From positions 84,933,501 through 84,997,500 of the forward strand of contig CM070903.1 of the NCBI GenBank assembly GCA_036417435.1: a stretch of DNA of 64,000 bases. Reading direction: 5' to 3'. The notes under the pieces are model-generated. The model did not search any database. It worked only from the letters and a program-made list of their open reading frames with translations, and was not told the DNA's origin. Shown piece by piece: positions 1 to 12,218 of this stretch. The DNA comes from Inia geoffrensis (lineage: Eukaryota > Chordata > Mammalia > Artiodactyla > Iniidae). Made by a program: the position numbers and the translations under genes. Each line of letters starts with the position of its first letter. Position 1 is the first letter of the stretch.

Positions 1-253
1 CCACATCTTGAAGAGCGATGACCTTTACGTGACAGAAGAGTCTCAGGTGTTTGAGACTGTGATGAGCTGGGTCAGGCACAAACAGTCAGAACGACTCTGC
101 TTGCTCCCCTGTGTCCTGGAGAACGTGCGCTTGCCGCTCCTGGACCCATGGTACTTTGTGGAGATGGTGGAGGCGGATCCTCTCATCAGGCAATGCCCAG
201 AGGTCTTCCCGCTGCTACAGGAAGCCAGGATGTACCACCTTTCTGGCAATGAG
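1..253 (+). CDS. KLHL6: KLHL6, internal coding exon (5' part outside the window)
   Basis: KLHL6 is a BTB-BACK-Kelch substrate adaptor for the CUL3 RING ubiquitin ligase, acting in the cytoplasm of B lymphocytes and needed for normal germinal-centre B-cell responses (established knowledge). The reading frame is open from base 2 and gives [20 protein letters not shown], then the BACK-domain segment VMSWVRHK and [20 protein letters not shown], ending SGNE at 253 before a GTGAGT donor. These residues correspond to about 220-303 of a 621-residue protein, i.e. the second half of BACK. Base 1 is the last base of a codon begun before the window, and BTB and upstream BACK exons are missing for that reason only. 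The following intron is phase 0. KLHL24 is the closest alternative, but the C-terminal exons match KLHL6. Confidence 0.95.
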
Positions 254-789
254 GTGAGTTGATGATGAGATATGCCGTATATAACCAGCAAAGTGAAGGA
301 ATTAGCAGACCTCCCAGAGATACAGGTGAGACTGGCTCACAAATCGTTAGGGCATCAAGAAGTAGATGCTATAGATGTTTATAGTTTGAGTCAGGCAGTT
401 CCAGAAGCCCTGGATTTCTGATCTGTAAAATGCCGATAATACTACATGGTAGAGAGCTCCTGAAAGAATTAGGTGAGATCTGGAAATCACCCAGCACCAT
501 GCCTGGCACATCCTTCCTCTTTCCGGTTGTGTAAGGGTGGGAGTTTGGTGGGGGAGACACACACATGAAGGGAGTGTGCCCTGTCCAGTCGCCATTCCAC
601 AGGGCTGCTGCTTTCCCAGTTTGTCCACTCTGGGGAAACCTTGAGACTCTTATATCTCCCCTGACATTACCTAGGTTCAGACTCTCATTATTTCCTTCCT
701 GAACCTCTGAGAATTCCTCAAAACTCAGCTTTCTGCCCCCAGTCTGGCTGCCCTGCAATTCATTCATCAGCTGGATGATCCAAAACTCA

Positions 790-1305
790 AGCCTAATCAT
801 TTCACTCCTGGGCTTAGCCTCTTCACTGGCTCCCCACCACTTTCAGGATAAAGCCCACACTTCTGCCTAAACTCTCTGAGCCTGGTCTCCTGCTCGCTGC
901 TCTAGTGTCATCTGCAACCTCTCTCTCCTGCTGCAGTCTGAGTGCACTGCTTGTAATTCCCCAAAGTGGACGTGCTTTTTCAGCCTTCAGGCTAATGCAG
1001 GTGCTGCTCAAATGACTTTTTCCTCTTCTTCATCTAGTTAACTTCTGCTCCAGCTTCAAAACTCAGCTTCAGCATCACCTTCTCCAGAGGCCTCTGTCAG
1101 TCTCATAGCACTGGAGCATTGCTCTGTCATAGCACCAACCACTGCATGTTAACCGTTGAATTCCTCATCTGTAAATATCTCTAGACAGGAAGGTTGTTAT
1201 GGTAGGAAATATGTCTTATTGGACTTTTCATCCAGACCTTAGGAGAGTCCTTGGTATATAGCAAGGGATTGGTTAATGTTTGTTGAATGAATAAATGAGT
1301 ACCAA
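790..1305 (+). repeat. L2 LINE 3' end
   Basis: The sequence follows the L2 3' region: CTTCACTGGCTCCCC, then TTCAAAACTCAGCTTCAGC, a GTCATAGCACCAACC segment and the tail TTGTTGAATGAATAAATGAG. It is old and diverged. Confidence 0.75.
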
Positions 1306-1679
1306 GATGGTGAATAAACAGATCATTTGTATCTACCTGGTTCTCCTTAACAATTCCTGAAGAAATGTTATGTTCAGAACTTTATAAAGACAAGAATAGG
1401 CTTAGTGGAGAGGAACAAAATAATCATTAAGTAATGATAGAGGGGCAGTTTGTTACGTTTGTACACATGAACAGCCACACATGTATACCACTATACAATG
1501 GTTCTGAGGTTGGCTACCAAGCCTTCTTCATTAGGCCATTGGCAGAAATATTAGCCAAAATAGTTTAGGAATTGTCTTTCAGAGGCCCCTTGGGAGCCCC
1601 TTCTTTTCTGTCTGTCCTTTTCCAGTTCTGTGTTGTCCTCAGATCCATTGTCACTTATTCACTCTGCAAACACATCCTT

Positions 1680-2240
1680 AAATATTTGGTAGAATTTATC
1701 AGGGATGCTATCAGAGCCAGGAGGAATTTTTTGTGTATGTGAGAAGGTTTTAAACCTCAAACTACAAATTGTATTTCTTTAATAGCTATATGGATACAGG
1801 AGGCTATTCACATTATTTATTTCTTCTAGAATGGGCTTTGGTAGTTTGTATATTTCAAAGAATTTTCCATTTCATAGAAGTTGCTGAATTTATTGGCATA
1901 AGGTTGTTCACAATAATCCCTTATGATGCTTTTTACTATCTGTAGAGCCTGTAGTGATGTTATAGCTCTCATTCCAGATATTGGTAATTTGTGTCTCCTT
2001 TTTTCTCCCGATCAGTCTGGTTAGAGGTTTATCAGTTTTATTGATTTTCTCAAAGAACCAGCTTCTGGTTTCACTTGACTTTCTCTACAGCCTTTGCATT
2101 TTCTATTCCATTTATTTCTACCTTAATCTTGACTACTTCCTTCTGCTTACTTCAGGTTGAATTTTCTCTTCCTTTTCCAGTTTTTTAGGGTAGAAATAAA
2201 GGTCACTAATTTGAGATAGTTTTTCTAATATTGTTATTAG
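1680..2240 (-). repeat. old L1 ORF2 fragment
   Basis: Read on the - strand this is the L1 ORF2 interval just upstream of the reverse-transcriptase core. The + strand shows CTCAAAGAACCAGCTTCTGG, a hallmark of inverted L1 ORF2. It is highly diverged, with no usable frame. Confidence 0.7.
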
Positions 2241-2555
2241 TGCTATAATTTCATATGCTATACTTTCATTCTTCACAAATAAATCCTGAACACCAACTAT
2301 ATGCCAGATATGGCACCAAGCACCACAAAACAGTCTCTACCTTACTAAACTTATGGTCTTTCAGAGAAGACAGGACACTAAGCAAATGAAGGGTGATAAA
2401 CAGACTGATAGAGGAAGACCAGATAACCACAAGGGTCCTATGCTGGATATGTGGGTCACTGGCAGGTGGCTCAGCACTGGGAAAGCCCTCATATTCCTGA
2501 AGACAAGACTAACCTCTGCAGCCGCTCTCAGTTCAGCATTTAAAGTACAGTCTTG

Positions 2556-2870
2556 GGGCTTCCCTGTTGGCACAGTGGTTAAGAATCCACCTGCGAATGC
2601 AGGGGACGTGGGTTCAAGCCCTGGTCCGGGAAGATCCCACATGCCATGGAGCAACTAAGCCCATGCGCCACATCTACTGAGCCCACGAGCCACAACAACT
2701 GAAGCCTGTGCGTCTAGAGCTTGTGCTCCGCAACAAGAGAAGCCACCACAATGAGAAGCCTGCGCGCCGCAACAAAGAATAGCCTCTGCTCGCCGCAACT
2801 AGAGAAAGCCCGCGCACAGCAACAAAGACCCAACACAGCCAAAAGTAAATAAAATAAAATTTTTAAAAAA
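2556..2870 (+). repeat. CHR-type SINE, long form
   Basis: It begins GGGCTTCCCTGTTGG, has a B-box variant GGTTCAAGCCC and the internal CACAACAACTGAAGCC motif, and ends in an AAATAAAATAAAATTT tail. Related direct repeats (AAAGTACAGTCTTG before, AAAGTATAGGGTCTTG after) look like a diverged target-site duplication. It is inserted in the KLHL6 intron. Confidence 0.9.
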
Positions 2871-3129
2871 CTTAACCCCCCCCCAAAGTATAGGGTCTTG
2901 ATCAACTGTACTTCCAACATTCTTGCTATTTTCGTTTCTGCTTCCCATTTCCTAACTCCCTGAAATGCAGGTGATAAAGGCTTTCCTCTTATATAAAATG
3001 TCCCTGCTATGTCTTCTGCAAAACGGCTGCTATGAAATATCTGCTCTGCCTTTTGTATTTGCAATGGGGTGGGGGTGGGGGAGTGGGATTATAAGCTTTG
3101 GATTTAGGAGGAGAGAGAATTCTGATAAC

Positions 3130-3362
3130 TAGAAAATGTCAAGAACTTGAGCTCCCAGTCAGGCAGATCTGGGCTTTAATCTTGACTGCACAATTTACCT
3201 ACAGTGTGACCTTGGGCAAGCTACTTAGCTGCTGTAAGTCCTTGTAACATGGGGAAAACAATATCTACCAACTGATAGAATTGTTTTGAGAATTAGATAA
3301 GATAATGAATGAGATGCGCTAGCACAGTGTCTGGCATATGTTAAGTGCCCCAGAAATAAAGA
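3130..3362 (+). repeat. MIR SINE
   Basis: It shows the MIR core GTGACCTTGGGCAAGCTACT and the 3' part GTCTGGCATATGTTAAGTGC in the correct order. Confidence 0.85.
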
Positions 3363-4372
3363 CTGTTCCTATTCTCACTCGGTTCTTTATGGTACTCTAT
3401 CTCCCACAATCAAGCATTTTCTTTCTCTGAGGCTAAAATCTCTCTTTTCATTGTGTCCTAGTTTTTTTCTGCCTCATTGCCCCAAATCCTGCTCAGGGCA
3501 TTTTCTCATCCTCATTTTATAGTCTAGGTAAGCTGAACCAACCAAACATTGTGATCTCTGAGTGTGTCTCATTGCTAGTTGATTCCCTGAAACTCCCAGC
3601 CTTCTCGCTGCTTGTGTGATCTTGGCTTTATTCCTAATGACACTTGTGTAAGCCTGGAGGATACTCTGTGAACACATTTCTCCTCCTGACCTTCCTTTCC
3701 CAAACTTTAACCCTGCTTGTCCTATCATTATCACTCCATTTTAACCTTGTCCCTCCTCTGAACTTATGGAGGTGGTAACAGAAGGAAGTTTTAGAACCCT
3801 AAAAGCAAATGTCAACTTACATTTGATTTAGGAGTAGTAGCTGGTACCTTCATTGGGAGAGGTCTTTTGGGGCAGAGAAAGTTACCGCTTTATTTCATTG
3901 CCTCCTAAGTCTCCAGGGACCAACTTGATCTATACCAAAGGCTGCTCTGATATGTGTGCTGTCAGGAGGACCTACTTCTGAGGGCAGCGGGGCAGAAGCT
4001 CACCCTGAGGAGCTTTATCCAAGCAGTTTGGCCACTTCTGTTTGGTCCTCCCAGATAGGTTCTTTGGACAATGAGTAGTCAGTAAGGGGAAACTTTTTTG
4101 CTCTACTTCTAACAACCTGAAAATAAACCGAGTAGCCCTGATGGTTGCGTGTGATTCTTTGGCAAACACTTACTTCCGTGTGTCTGCAACAAACTTGTCC
4201 ATCTCTGACTTCAGACTGGCGTTTGTCATGCCTCTGGGGTTAATATTTTGCAAAACGTAACTGAACTTACAATTTGGTGATGGTGCCACCATCTGGCAGT
4301 CCTGTGGTTCCGAGTTACAAGGCAGGTCTCAATACCCAGCCAGTCCCTTCAACTAGATGGTTGTATTAGTTA

Positions 4373-4910
4373 TCTATTGCTGTGCAACAAATTATCCCCA
4401 AACAGCTGTTTAAAACAACAAACATTTATTATCTCACAGTTTGCAGGAATCTGGGAGTGATTCAGCTGGGTGATTCTGGCGCAGGGTCTCTTCTGAAGTT
4501 GCAGTCGAGCTATTGGCTGGGGCTGCAGTTAGTCATCTCAAAGCTCAAAGGGGGCTGGAGGATCCACTTGCAAGTCCCCTCGCAGGATTGTTGACAGGCG
4601 TCACTTCCTTGCTGGCTGTTGGCTGGAAGCCTCAACTTCTTGCTACTTGGGCCTCTCCATAGCAGCTGTCTTCCTTTAGAGCAAATGACCCAAGAAAGAC
4701 TGAGAGAGCTGTCAAGATGGAAGATGTAGCGCCTTCATAACCTAATTTCAGAAGTGGTATACCAACACTATTGTACTCTATTGGCATAGAGATCAACCCA
4801 GGAGCAATGTGGAGGGAACAACAGAGGATGTAAATGCCAGGAGGTGGGGATTGCCGGGGGCCATTGTGGAAGCTGGTTACCACAATGATCTAGACTGGAA
4901 AAAAAAATCT
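4373..4910 (-). repeat. MLT1-class (ERVL-MaLR) LTR, reverse
   Basis: On the + strand it starts TTAGTTATCTATTGCTGTGC and AACAAACATTTATTATCTCA, the reverse complement of the LTR 3' end with its AATAAATG poly(A) region. It runs through the GGGCCTCTCCATAGCAGC segment to GCTGGTTACCACA. The same family, in + orientation, occurs at about 27,775-28,145. No internal retroviral genes are attached. The exact subfamily is not assigned. Confidence 0.65.
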
Positions 4911-6239
4911 TTATCAGGTCCTGGGTTAACTAACTTGCCCATTCATTCATTCATTCATTCAGCCAACATTTATGGAAACCCACAAGCTCCAGGCACTGTT
5001 CTTGGTGTGAGGATCCATTGGAGAAAAGGGCTATCCCTGCCATCAGGGACATTAGAATAAATTACATGAGGGTGAAAAGCACTGTGATAGGGAAATTCAG
5101 GACTGTGGGAACAGGTGTGGAAAGGCAAGAATGGCTTCCTGGAGGAAAGAACAAAATGACATTGAAAATAACGTCAAGTGGCTTACAGGGTAAGCGGTTG
5201 GGGAGGTAGTGTGGGAAATCGAGGACAGATAGTATGGGGAGATCCAGACAGCAGGCAGAAATGCAGGCTTCAGTCAGTGGGAGCAGAGTCTTCCACAGGC
5301 CAGGACTCAGGACCGGGATGCCAGCCCTGGGAGTCAGGAGTAAGATCAGGGCTGGTTTGGTCCCCTGCTAGTCAGCAGGCTGTTGATGCAGGAGAGCAGA
5401 CACTGTGAATAAGATGGGGATCTTCAGAGAAGAGGCTGAGGCTTGGCTCTCAGAACCAGAGTAAGGGTCACAGGGAACCAGTTCTGAGAAGCTAGTTCTG
5501 TCCTCTAAGCATTGCCCTATAATCCCTAAATCCTCCCTGCAAGAGGACCAGATTAGTACTATAGGTTGTACCTCAGCTGTGGGAAGGAAGGTTTAGAGGC
5601 TGGAGGGAGAAATCTCAGAATGGCCAAGTTTGTCTTTGGTGCCAACTCATTGCTCATTCCTCTCCTACCAGCTTGGTAGTCTCATAGTGCCTCCAAGTTC
5701 TCGGGACCACCCCTTCCACCCTTATCCCAGCTGGCCTTTCCACTGTCAGTGCCCTCAGTCTCAGCCCATTGCCCAGGATTTATCCTGCCACACACCCCGC
5801 CCCCACTCCTTTCTGCTGACCCATAAAGGAGAGCCCTGCCACAGACTTTATGGCCATGGTCTGGCCTCAGTAACTGAGGATGCAGAATTTACTGTATCTG
5901 ACTATTGGCACAGAAAAACAAAGTCTCTTCTGGGAAAGTAGACGTTGGATGTTGGCTGATCTGATTACATGTGACTATTGATTGGAGTCACCGCTTGTGG
6001 ACTGTTTGTCACCATCTGTGGGCAAGATTGAAGTTCCATAATCCATATTAGGTCAGCTTAACCTTGTAGGAAAGAGCAGCTGCTTTGGCCATGTGGGAAA
6101 TAGGTGCTGCTGCCTCTCTGTCTCCCATCAGTACCCCTGTAGAACTTTCCCCATCAAGCCCAGGGATGGCTGGAACCAGGAGGAGGGCAGCTCTCCCTTT
6201 CCATGAATTACATCAATATGACATCTCCCACCACTCCTA

Positions 6240-6475
6240 TTGCCGTGACTAGCTATGGAGGGCCATGCATGTGCCAGGTGCTCTGCTCAGCTCTCTACAT
6301 CACAACCTCACGAAAGCTCACAATGGCATGGTAGCATAGGAATGATCACAGGCATTTACAGAGATTGTGTTGCTTCTCCAAGGTCACATGGCCATCGGTG
6401 GTGGAACCAGGATGGAACTCTGGTGTATTTGACTCCAAACCTCTGCTCTTTCAGCTGGGTTCAAGTACCTGTGGT
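6240..6475 (-). repeat. MIR SINE, reverse
   Basis: Reverse-complement MIR order is visible: GTGCCAGGTGCTCTGC, then CTCCAAGGTCACATGGCC, then GGTGGAACCAGGATGGAACT. It is diverged. Confidence 0.65.
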
Positions 6476-6814
6476 ATGGATTTCTTTGCTTGTTCAAGGC
6501 TCTGAAGGGTCATATGCTTGATGTTGGGACCCTGTCCCCCAACCTCCTTGGACACACCCTTGCTCCCTTTTGGTTCTTTTCTCCTAAGTCTCTGGATGCT
6601 CTTATGTGCCCTCAGGACTTCTCTTCCAGAAAAGGCCTGGTAGCGAGCAAAGTCTGGGATATCATCAAGAAACTGAAACCGGTGCGGGGAGTGGAAGGTG
6701 GCCAGAAATGAAATTCCAGGATTCAGTGCTTCTGACCCAGCAAGAGGGATGAGGCAGGAAAGTGCATTTGATGGTAGACAGACCTGAACTTCTTAAAAAG
6801 TAGCAAAATCTACA

Positions 6815-7052
6815 ACCGATAACCTTTACTGAGTACCTACTATATACATCAGGCCCTGGGCCAAGCACACTAAATATATTATCTCATTTAATCCTCATGA
6901 CAAACCTATGAGGTTGTTACCACTAAAATTTCCATTATACAGAAGAAAAACCTGAGGCCCAAGGAGGTGAAGTCACATGGTCCTACGGTGGCAGAGTTGG
7001 GAATTGGGCTCTGCTGCTCTGGCTCCATAGCCTGAGCTCTGAACCACTGTGC
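6815..7052 (-). repeat. MIR SINE, reverse, abutting a KLHL6 exon
   Basis: ACTGAGTACCTACTATATAC, TATTATCTCATTTAATCCTC, a CCTGAGGCCCAAGGAGGTGA stretch and CTGAACCACTGTGCCATTCT are the four landmarks of a reverse MIR. It ends only about 35 bases before the KLHL6 exon at 7,088. Confidence 0.85.
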
Positions 7053-7087
7053 CATTCTGCCTTTTTGCACTCCCAATGATTTTCCAG

Positions 7088-7325
7088 ATCATTTCGGAGC
7101 GCACCAAGCCCAGGATGCATGAGTTCCAGTCTGAGGTGTTCATGATCATCGGTGGCTGCACAAAGGATGAACGGTTTGTGGCGGAGGTAACCTGCCTGGA
7201 TCCCCTGAGGCGCAGCCGCCTGGAGGTGGCCAAGCTCCCCATGACAGAGCACGAGCTGGACAGTGAGAATAAGAAGTGGGTGGAGTTTGCATGCGTGACA
7301 TTAAAAAATGAGGTCTACATCTCAG
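7088..7325 (+). CDS. KLHL6: KLHL6, coding exon with start of Kelch domain
   Basis: The exon opens after the acceptor TTTCCAG with [20 protein letters not shown] and ends at VYIS plus one base before the donor GTAAGC, so the downstream intron is phase 1. It encodes about residues 304-382. [14 protein letters not shown] has the hydrophobic strand followed by double glycine that starts the first Kelch blade, and [17 protein letters not shown] (glycines completed by the next exon) begins the second. No stop or frameshift is present. The upstream flank is a MIR repeat that ends only about 35 bases before the exon, so the acceptor region sits against an old SINE. Confidence 0.95.
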
Positions 7326-7779
7326 GTAAGCAGAAGCCACGTGATGCCAAAGCCAGCCCCCAAGACACTACATGTTTTCCTGAGTGAGAGACAGGCAACC
7401 ATCCCAGGAGAATTACTGTGGATGGCACTGATCTAGCGCTAACTGGGTCAGGATATGGAAACCAGGCACTCAGATGGTCTTATCGTGGAGAGGGAATAAT
7501 TACTGAGTGAACCCTAATCCTTGAGCAGTATTGTAGTAGGAACTGGGGCAGCAGGCAGATAGGACTTCCTTCATGGAAAAGGAAGAAGGCAAGTGGTACT
7601 AGAGTTTATTCGGTGTCTGCTATAGGCATAGGACACTGAGCTAGCCACCGGAAATACAGTAATGAATAAAAATGTCTGCTCTTCCCCCCAAATCTGACCT
7701 CTCCCCTCAAGTTTATTAGGTCTTACTTTTAGATGCTCCAATAGCATCCGGTACTTTTTCATTTCTTACTTCTAAGTTG

Positions 7780-7918
7780 TTTGCTTAATTGTTTTTAACT
7801 GCTCTATGCCTGTTTCCCATTAGTCCTTAAATTCCATGAATCAACACTGTATTCCCAATACCTAGCGCTGTGTCTGGCCATAGTAAATGCTCAATAAGTA
7901 TTTATTAAATGATGTAAT
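7780..7918 (+). repeat. L2 LINE 3' tail
   Basis: TATTCCCAATACCTAGCGCT, then TAGTAAATGCTCAATAAGTA with TTTATTAAATGATG, is the typical L2 terminal segment. Confidence 0.6.
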
Positions 7919-7934
7919 CTCTTTACAGCATAGT

Positions 7935-8115
7935 AGATGAATTTACTCTTTGGTAGCAATTAATTATTGCCTCTCACATCAACTCTATAAGGTAGGTGAT
8001 TTTAATCTCCGGATTGCAAATGGGGAAAACTGAGGCTCAGAAAGGTATGGAATTTACCTAAAGTCACACACTGGTAAGTGTCAGGCAGGATTCCAATCCA
8101 TGTTCTCTGAGTCTC
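7935..8115 (-). repeat. MIR SINE fragment, reverse
   Basis: CTCTATAAGGTAGGTGATTT, GAAAACTGAGGCTCAGAAAG and CAGGATTCCAATCCATGTTC follow the reverse MIR order. Confidence 0.7.
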
Positions 8116-8464
8116 ATGCTCTCCCATGACATTAAAAGCCACCTAGCTCTTCTTGCAGCACCAAAGGAAAAGACAAACATCCCTTCCCTTCTCTTGGAGG
8201 TTTTCTTTAATCTGAACTTGTTTTGGAAAGAGTTTATTCCCAGAGCTGGTCTCCTCCAAGATAAAGGGCAGGTCAGTTCTTCTTTGAATCTATTAATACC
8301 ACAGACTAGGGTTTAGCTTTCTTTCATCTTACAGAAACATTTTTTAATTGTAGAAGATTTAAGCAATACAGGGAGTGTAAAGTAAAATATGGCAGTTTCT
8401 CTGTGCTATTACAATCCTACATGTTTTAATTTTTTTTTTTACAAAAATGGTTTTATACTGTCTT

Positions 8465-8905
8465 AGAGTAAGTAATGCCAGCTGCTGTAACAAACCCTGA
8501 ATCTCAGTGAATCACCACAGAAGTATGTGTGGGTTGGGGGAGAGCACCTGCTCCACTCAGTCATTCAGGGACCTAGGCTCCTTCCGTCTCATGATGAGGC
8601 TGTTTCCAGTCGTGACCTTCAAGCCTGATGCATTTCGGGAAGAGAGAGAAACCCAACAAGTTGAAAAGACACACCTGCTCACAAGAGCCTCGGCCTGGAT
8701 GTGGGGGCATCAGTTCTGCTCACATTCTATTGGCAAGAACCAGCCGCATGCCCTCCCTGCACCCCCACCCCCCATGCAGTGGGGCTGGGAAATGTAGTTT
8801 AGCCGTGTGCCCAGGAGGAAAAGACAGGTTTGGTAATCATGGTCAGTCTTTGCCACATACACTACACATAGTGTTTTATTCTACAACTTGTCTTTTGTCC
8901 GTCTT
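8465..8905 (-). repeat. old LTR-like repeat, MLT1-type, reverse
   Basis: It begins with CTGCTGTAACAAACCC and continues through CAGTCATTCAGGGACCTAGG to GGGCTGGGAAATGTAGTTTA, an order I recognise from old mammalian MaLR-like repeats. The family assignment is tentative. Confidence 0.4.
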
Positions 8906-8940
8906 CAATTTGTTGTTGTCTTTTTGAAAATGATACAGGC

Positions 8941-9339
8941 TGCTAACACATATATATGGAATCTGAAAAAAAAAAAAAATGGTCGTGAAGAACCTAGGGG
9001 CAAGACGGGAATAAAGACACAGACCTACTAGAGAATGGACTTGAGGACACAGGGGGGCGGGGAAGGGTAAGCTGTGACAAAGTGAGAGAGTGGCATGGAC
9101 ATAAATACACTACCAAATGTAAAATAGATAGCTAGTGGGAAGCAGCCGCATAGCACAGGGAGATCAGCTCTGTGCTTTGTGACTACCTAGAGGGGTGGGA
9201 TAGGCAGGGTGGGAGGGAGGGAGACGCAAGAGGGAAGAGATATGGGGATATATATATAACTGATTCACTTTGTTATAGAGCAGAAACTAACACCCCATTG
9301 TAAAGCAATTATACTCCAATAAAAATGTTAAAAAAAATT
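8941..9339 (+). mobile_element. 5'-truncated L1, 3' UTR only
   Basis: The 399-bp element contains GGGATAGGCAGGGTGGGAGG and ends CTCCAATAAAAATGTT plus an A-rich tail, as artiodactyl L1 3' ends do. It is flanked by a perfect 14-bp duplication, AAAATGATACAGGC (8,927-8,940 and 9,340-9,353), which fixes its borders. It lies in a KLHL6 intron in sense orientation. Confidence 0.9.
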
Positions 9340-9599
9340 AAAATGATACAGGCAATACAGGAAAGCATGCTTCTTGTACTAAATCAACAGAAATGTGTAC
9401 TCAATTAACAATCTCTTCTGAACATCATTACATGTTGGTATAATTGATCTACTATATGTGTTAAGCAATGTAATACATGTAAAGTACAGCACAATCCCAA
9501 GCACGTGGTGAGAGCTCAGCAGTGTTAGTCATCATTATCATTACTGTGAGGATTGTTACTACTGCTCATTTCACCAGCTTCAGGGCTGTCTATTGAATG

Positions 9600-10430
9600 A
9601 ATGAAACATAATTTTTTTCAGCTTTTATTTTCCCACTGAAAAAAATACCGCAATAGGCATTTTCATACATATATATTTATGAACTTGCGCTGATATATGG
9701 AGAGATTCCTGGAAGTGGTCATAAGATGTGTAAATTTAGAATTTTTGTAGATATTGCTAAATTGTCCTCCAGAAAGTTTGTACCAATTTACAGTTCAACC
9801 AATGATGAATGTCAGTGCCCATTTTCTACATCCTTGTTAACATTTTTTATTATCAATTACATTTTTAATAGACTTGATTGTGTAAATTTACACTCTTAGA
9901 TCATTAATGAGATTGAATATATTTTCATATATTTATTAGCTAAACGTATCTGTTTTTTAAAAATGATCTGTTCCTACCCTTTGTTCTTCTATTGGTTGTC
10001 TTTTCCTTATTAATTTTTTGGAGTTCTTATTATATATCCTTTGCTATTTGTATTACAAATACTTTCTCCCAGACAGTGGGGTTGTCTTTTAACTTTGATT
10101 TATATTTTATATAGTAACTTTCTTTTCTATATGTTCTAGGTTTCTTGTCATGCTTAGAAAGCCCCTCCCCACCCCAAGATCATTAACATCTTCTCCTATA
10201 TATTCTCCAGTTACTTCTATAGCATTTACATTAAAATTTTAAGGATAATGTGAAGTAGAGATCTAAATTTTTCTCTAAACAGATAGCCAATTGTTCTAAT
10301 GCCATTTATTTAATAATCTCTATATCTTTTAGTCTGTTTCTGTACCTTGTTTTTAATTGATCAGTTTGTATTATACTAGTAGCACATTATTTTTATTATC
10401 ATAACTTTTTAGTATATTTTGATATTTGCT
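9600..10430 (-). repeat. old L1M fragment, reverse
   Basis: The + strand shows CAGTTCAACCAATGATGAAT, TTTTCTACATCCTTGTTAAC and GAGATTGAATATATTTTCAT, typical of an inverted old L1 ORF2/3' region. It is diverged, with no coding capacity. Confidence 0.6.
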
Positions 10431-12015
10431 AGGGGGAGCTCTCTTATTCCTTCTTCTTTTTTGAAAGTTTCTTAGAAATGTTCCCAAATCTACTCTTCCA
10501 AATGAAGCTTGGAATGGTCACTTCATGTCCTGAAATCCATGAAAAGCCCTGAAGGCACCTAATATATAGGTTAGCTTGGGGAGGGTTGACATCTTTGCAA
10601 TAACCTGTCTTATCAGCTGTGCACATGATATGCCTGCCCAGTTAATCAGGTCTTTTTTTACACCCTGAAGTTAAAAAATTGTCATTTTTTCCCTTTTTAA
10701 TAAAGTTTGCATACATTTCTTTGAAAGTGTATAGTTATTTCATAATTTTGGACACTACCTGAATGGGATCAATATCACAGTGTTTTGAATAGAGACCTCT
10801 AAGAGGTATACCACACCCCTCCCCCAGAATGGTTAAACTATATGAACAAAAAGATAACAGGAGAGGATGAAGCTCAGTCTCCCTAGCAGCCAGGGGAAAC
10901 CACACTATGACATCATTTTTCTCTCTCAGGCTGTAAAACAAAACAAACCAACCAAAAAAACCTTCCTAATATCTGCTGTGGGTGGGGTATGGGGAAAAGT
11001 CAAGCAGGACAGCTTTGGAAGGTTCTTTGGTAGCACCTGTAAAAATTCAAGGTGGGCATGCCGTTGACCTAGGAATCCCACTTCTGGGCTCCACCCTTGA
11101 GAAACACTTACCCGTGACACAGAGCATCATTAATGATATTCATTTCCACACTAGTGCACATTTTAGTCTGAAAGGTACATCCTTTGTTTTAGGTAGTTGG
11201 TAGTACTCTGTGCTGATGGGGAAATGGAAACACAAAGTCATTAAAATATTTCATTAAAAGTCGCCAGAAAAGTCAGCTCTCCTTTGTCTTGGTCTCTCTC
11301 CCTAACTGAATTACATATTTTCTATTTATTGAGTTGCCTTGAAAAAATTTTTTACCAGCTCACTCTCAAATGATCTGGTGTGAGCATCTCATTCTGTTCC
11401 AATAGAAATTGTTTCAAAGTGGGACAAACCTCACTTATGTTTTTATATAGATCAGAGTTATGAACCAAGAGAATTTTGTAAGATTTTGGGGTCATTTTCC
11501 CAGGTTTGTATTTGTTTGAATCAATAAGCAAACATAGAACTTAATCTGGTTTCTCATTTGCCCGCTGGTCAAGGCCCTACTATCCCCACCTGCAATCGTC
11601 CAACTTTACCTGTCCCGCCTGACCTCCTGCCCCTGAGCCTCACGAACACTGGAGTCCAGGCTCCTGTCGGTCCCCACTCGCCTAGGCAGACTTGGGTACT
11701 ACTCCCCTGAAGCCTTCTCTGGACCTAGCTCATGGAGCCTCCTCTTCTCTGAATTCTCACAGCACAGAGGTGACACATGGCACAGCCCAGTGCATGATCC
11801 ACCCCAGCCTTACACTGTGTCTTCCTGTCTCCCTGTGCAGGCTCTGTCCCGGCAACCACACTGCATGCACCTTCATGATTTCTTTTGTCTGTGGGGATGG
11901 GGCAGGGGTTGGTGCTGGTCTGGGGATTTAACACTTCTGGGCCAGTGGGGAATTATGGGAGAAGCTGCATTTCTGACATATCGGTGGTTTCTTAAATGCT
12001 CTATATGTCTCCTAG

Positions 12016-12218
12016 GTGGCAAAGAAACACAGCACGATGTTTGGAAATATAATTCTTCAATCAACAAGTGGATTCAAATTGAGTATTTGAACATAGGCCG
12101 CTGGAGGCATAAGATGGTGGTGCTTGGGGGCAAGGTCTATGTGATCGGAGGTTTCGATGGCTTGCAGAGGATCAACAACGTGGAGACCTATGACCCCTTC
12201 CACAACTGCTGGTCAGAG
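12016..12218 (+). CDS. KLHL6: KLHL6, coding exon, Kelch repeats 2-3
   Basis: The exon begins after TCCTAG with GT, completing a glycine codon, then [20 protein letters not shown] and [19 protein letters not shown]. It ends NCWSE before a GTATAG donor (phase 0). It encodes about residues 383-450. The repeat signature is visible twice: a YNSSINKW tryptophan blade end, and VYVIGGFDG followed by [10 protein letters not shown]. The 4.7-kb intron upstream holds L2, MIR, MLT1-like and L1 copies. The donor GTATAG is weaker than those of the other exons, but the exon joins the next one in frame. Confidence 0.95.

Larger units (their letters stand above)
254..7087 (+). other. KLHL6 intron, repeat-filled
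   Basis: A phase-0 intron of 6.8 kb. From 5' to 3' it holds an L2 tail, an old L1 ORF2 fragment, a CHR SINE, a MIR, an MLT1-class LTR, an ATTC microsatellite at about 4,941-4,962 and two reverse MIRs. The stretches 300-790 and 5,300-6,240 show nothing I can assign. Confidence 0.85.
7326..12015 (+). other. KLHL6 intron, repeat-filled
   Basis: A phase-1 intron of 4.7 kb. It carries an L2 tail (about 7,780-7,918), a reverse MIR, an MLT1-like LTR, a short L1 and an older L1M fragment. From about 10,430 to 12,015 I see no assignable element apart from weak L1-like similarity near 11,040-11,180. Confidence 0.8.

Noticed and set aside
4280..4300. Second CTCF-like motif on the - strand (CCAGATGGTGGCA)
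   Set aside because: Two core positions differ from the consensus, so support is too weak.
6643..6710. Exon-like segment behind CTTCTCTTCCAG inside the KLHL6 intron
   Set aside because: It has a fair acceptor, but the protein frame (KGLVASKVWDIIKKL) matches no part of KLHL6 and no good donor follows. The flanking exons join in phase without it.
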